The notes under the pieces were generated by a model. The model saw nothing but the letters and a program-made list of their open reading frames with translations. It made no database searches and had not been told where the DNA came from. 64,000 nucleotides of DNA from Planctomycetaceae bacterium (GTDB lineage: Bacteria > Planctomycetota > Planctomycetia > Planctomycetales > Planctomycetaceae), in assembly GCA_020426505.1 (NCBI GenBank), contig JAGQPX010000173.1, positions 1-64,000 on the forward strand. The letters run 5' to 3'. Position numbers and translations under genes: made by a program. Shown here in pieces: positions 63,301-64,000 of the stretch; within the stretch, counting starts at the first letter, position 1, and the number at the start of each line of letters is the position of its first letter.

Positions 63301-64000
63301 GTGAAAGCATTGGTTACAGGGGGCGGAGGCTTTCTCGGACTGTACATCGTCGAGCAACTCGTGGAGCGTGGCGATTCCGTCCGCGTCTTCTGTCGAGGAT
63401 CATACGACCGCCTCAATGAGTTGGGGGTCGAGACAGTGCAGGGGGACATTCGTGACGCAGAGGCAGTCTCGACGGCTTGTGAGGGAGTGGACGTTGTGTT
63501 TCACGTGGCAGCGGTGCCCGGTGTGTGGGGGCCGTGGAAGCACTACTACGAGATCAACACGCTGGGAACCGAGCACGTGATTGCTGGTTGTCGCGCGAAC
63601 AGCGTCACTCGGTTGATCTACACGAGTTCGCCAAGTGTCGTTTTCGATGGCCACCCTCACATCGAGGCCGACGAGTCGTTGCCTTATCCGGAGTTCTATC
63701 TCTGTCACTATCCCCACACGAAGGCGTTAGCGGAACGAGCGGTCCTCGAAGCGAACCGAGTCGACCAGTTGCTCACGGCGTCGTTGCGGCCGCATTTGAT
63801 CTGGGGCCCGCGCGACAATCATCTGGTTCCGCGATTGATTCAAAGTGCCCGGTCGGGAAGAGTCCGGCAGGTGGGTGATGGCGAGAACGTGATCTCGATG
63901 GCATACGTGGAGAACGTTGCGGCTGCTCATTTGCAGGCGGCGGATGCCCTCACGGTGGACTCACCCGTCGCGGGACAGGCCTACTTCATCAACGAGCCTG
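63301..64000 (+). CDS. NAD-dependent epimerase/dehydratase family protein, OleD-like (partial, runs off window)
   Basis: Open frame from the GTG at 63301, four bases after the lpdA stop, continuing to the window end without a stop (233 residues seen). It starts [20 protein letters not shown] (extended-SDR NAD(P) loop), has [12 protein letters not shown], the catalytic Ser region [12 protein letters not shown], and YxxxK as [10 protein letters not shown]. The [18 protein letters not shown] and PHTKALAE wording matches 3-beta-HSD-like/OleD-type 2-alkyl-3-oxoalkanoate reductases of long-chain olefin biosynthesis. No OleA, OleB or OleC is seen in the window; they would have to lie further downstream. 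A sterol/hopanoid or sugar-epimerase role is possible. Confidence 0.72.
   Translation, partial: MKALVTGGGGFLGLYIVEQLVERGDSVRVFCRGSYDRLNELGVETVQGDIRDAEAVSTACEGVDVVFHVAAVPGVWGPWKHYYEINTLGTEHVIAGCRANSVTRLIYTSSPSVVFDGHPHIEADESLPYPEFYLCHYPHTKALAERAVLEANRVDQLLTASLRPHLIWGPRDNHLVPRLIQSARSGRVRQVGDGENVISMAYVENVAAAHLQAADALTVDSPVAGQAYFINEP

Overview
The window looks like chromosomal DNA of a planctomycete (Planctomycetota, probably a Planctomycetaceae-type lineage). This rests on family content: a Tat-exported DUF1501 protein, four secreted proteins carrying CxxCH haem motifs (PVC-type dehydrogenase/HEAT, DUF1549/DUF1553, HEAT-cytochrome, WD40-cytochrome), a secreted leucine-rich-repeat protein with an acidic tail, and intergenic palindromic repeats. 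I could not compare with any genome, so genus is not assigned. I found no rRNA, tRNA, CRISPR array or phage module.

Layout. 1-1.35 kb holds two decayed mobile or accessory remnants (an RHS/YD-repeat fragment and an ISKra4-like transposase fragment). 1.5-6 kb is a convergent DUF1501 / PVC haem-protein pair. 6-13 kb has pyrC, a CPBP membrane protease-like protein, a THUMP-like methyltransferase, and a minus-strand run trxB-folE-membrane protein followed by a secreted unknown. 13-16 kb is a translationally coupled pair of P-loop GTPases. 16-23 kb holds a degenerate alpha/beta hydrolase, a Dpm1-like glycosyltransferase and a putative amine-assimilation cluster (ethanolamine-type permease, glutamine-synthetase-like ligase, class-I amidotransferase-like hydrolase, SDR). 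23-27 kb makes GDP-fucose and has glycosyltransferase-like genes. 27-33 kb has a His-rich lipoprotein, the LRR protein, a TPR protein and hemL. 33-35.5 kb encodes a 4-bp-overlapping ketosynthase / degenerate-ketosynthase pair. 35.7-44 kb holds the haem-motif proteins. 44-48.7 kb has queD-like, MazG-like, hemE, hemG/Y, a GlsB/YeaQ-type protein and a MoaD/ThiS-like protein.

The most distinctive region is 49-61.7 kb, a tight same-strand operon with every junction overlapping. It encodes a thioester-reductase-like SDR fused to an SCP2-like domain, a 2565-residue iterative polyketide/secondary-lipid synthase (KS, KS-like CLF with Cys replaced by Asp, AT, ACP, ACP, KR, DH), a Rieske oxygenase, a FabL-like reductase and a condensation-domain-like acyltransferase (HHxxxDG). 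No enoyl reductase or thioesterase domain is visible in the synthase. The FabL-like SDR could supply the former in trans, and the reductase or the condensation-like protein could release the chain. The product is unknown. A dihydrolipoyl dehydrogenase and the start of an OleD-like reductase (running off the end) follow.

Several short palindromic elements occur between genes, including two recognisable families with two copies each. Start codons were moved from the longest possible ORF wherever a ribosome-binding site, signal peptide or overlap argued for it; such choices are stated in each entry.
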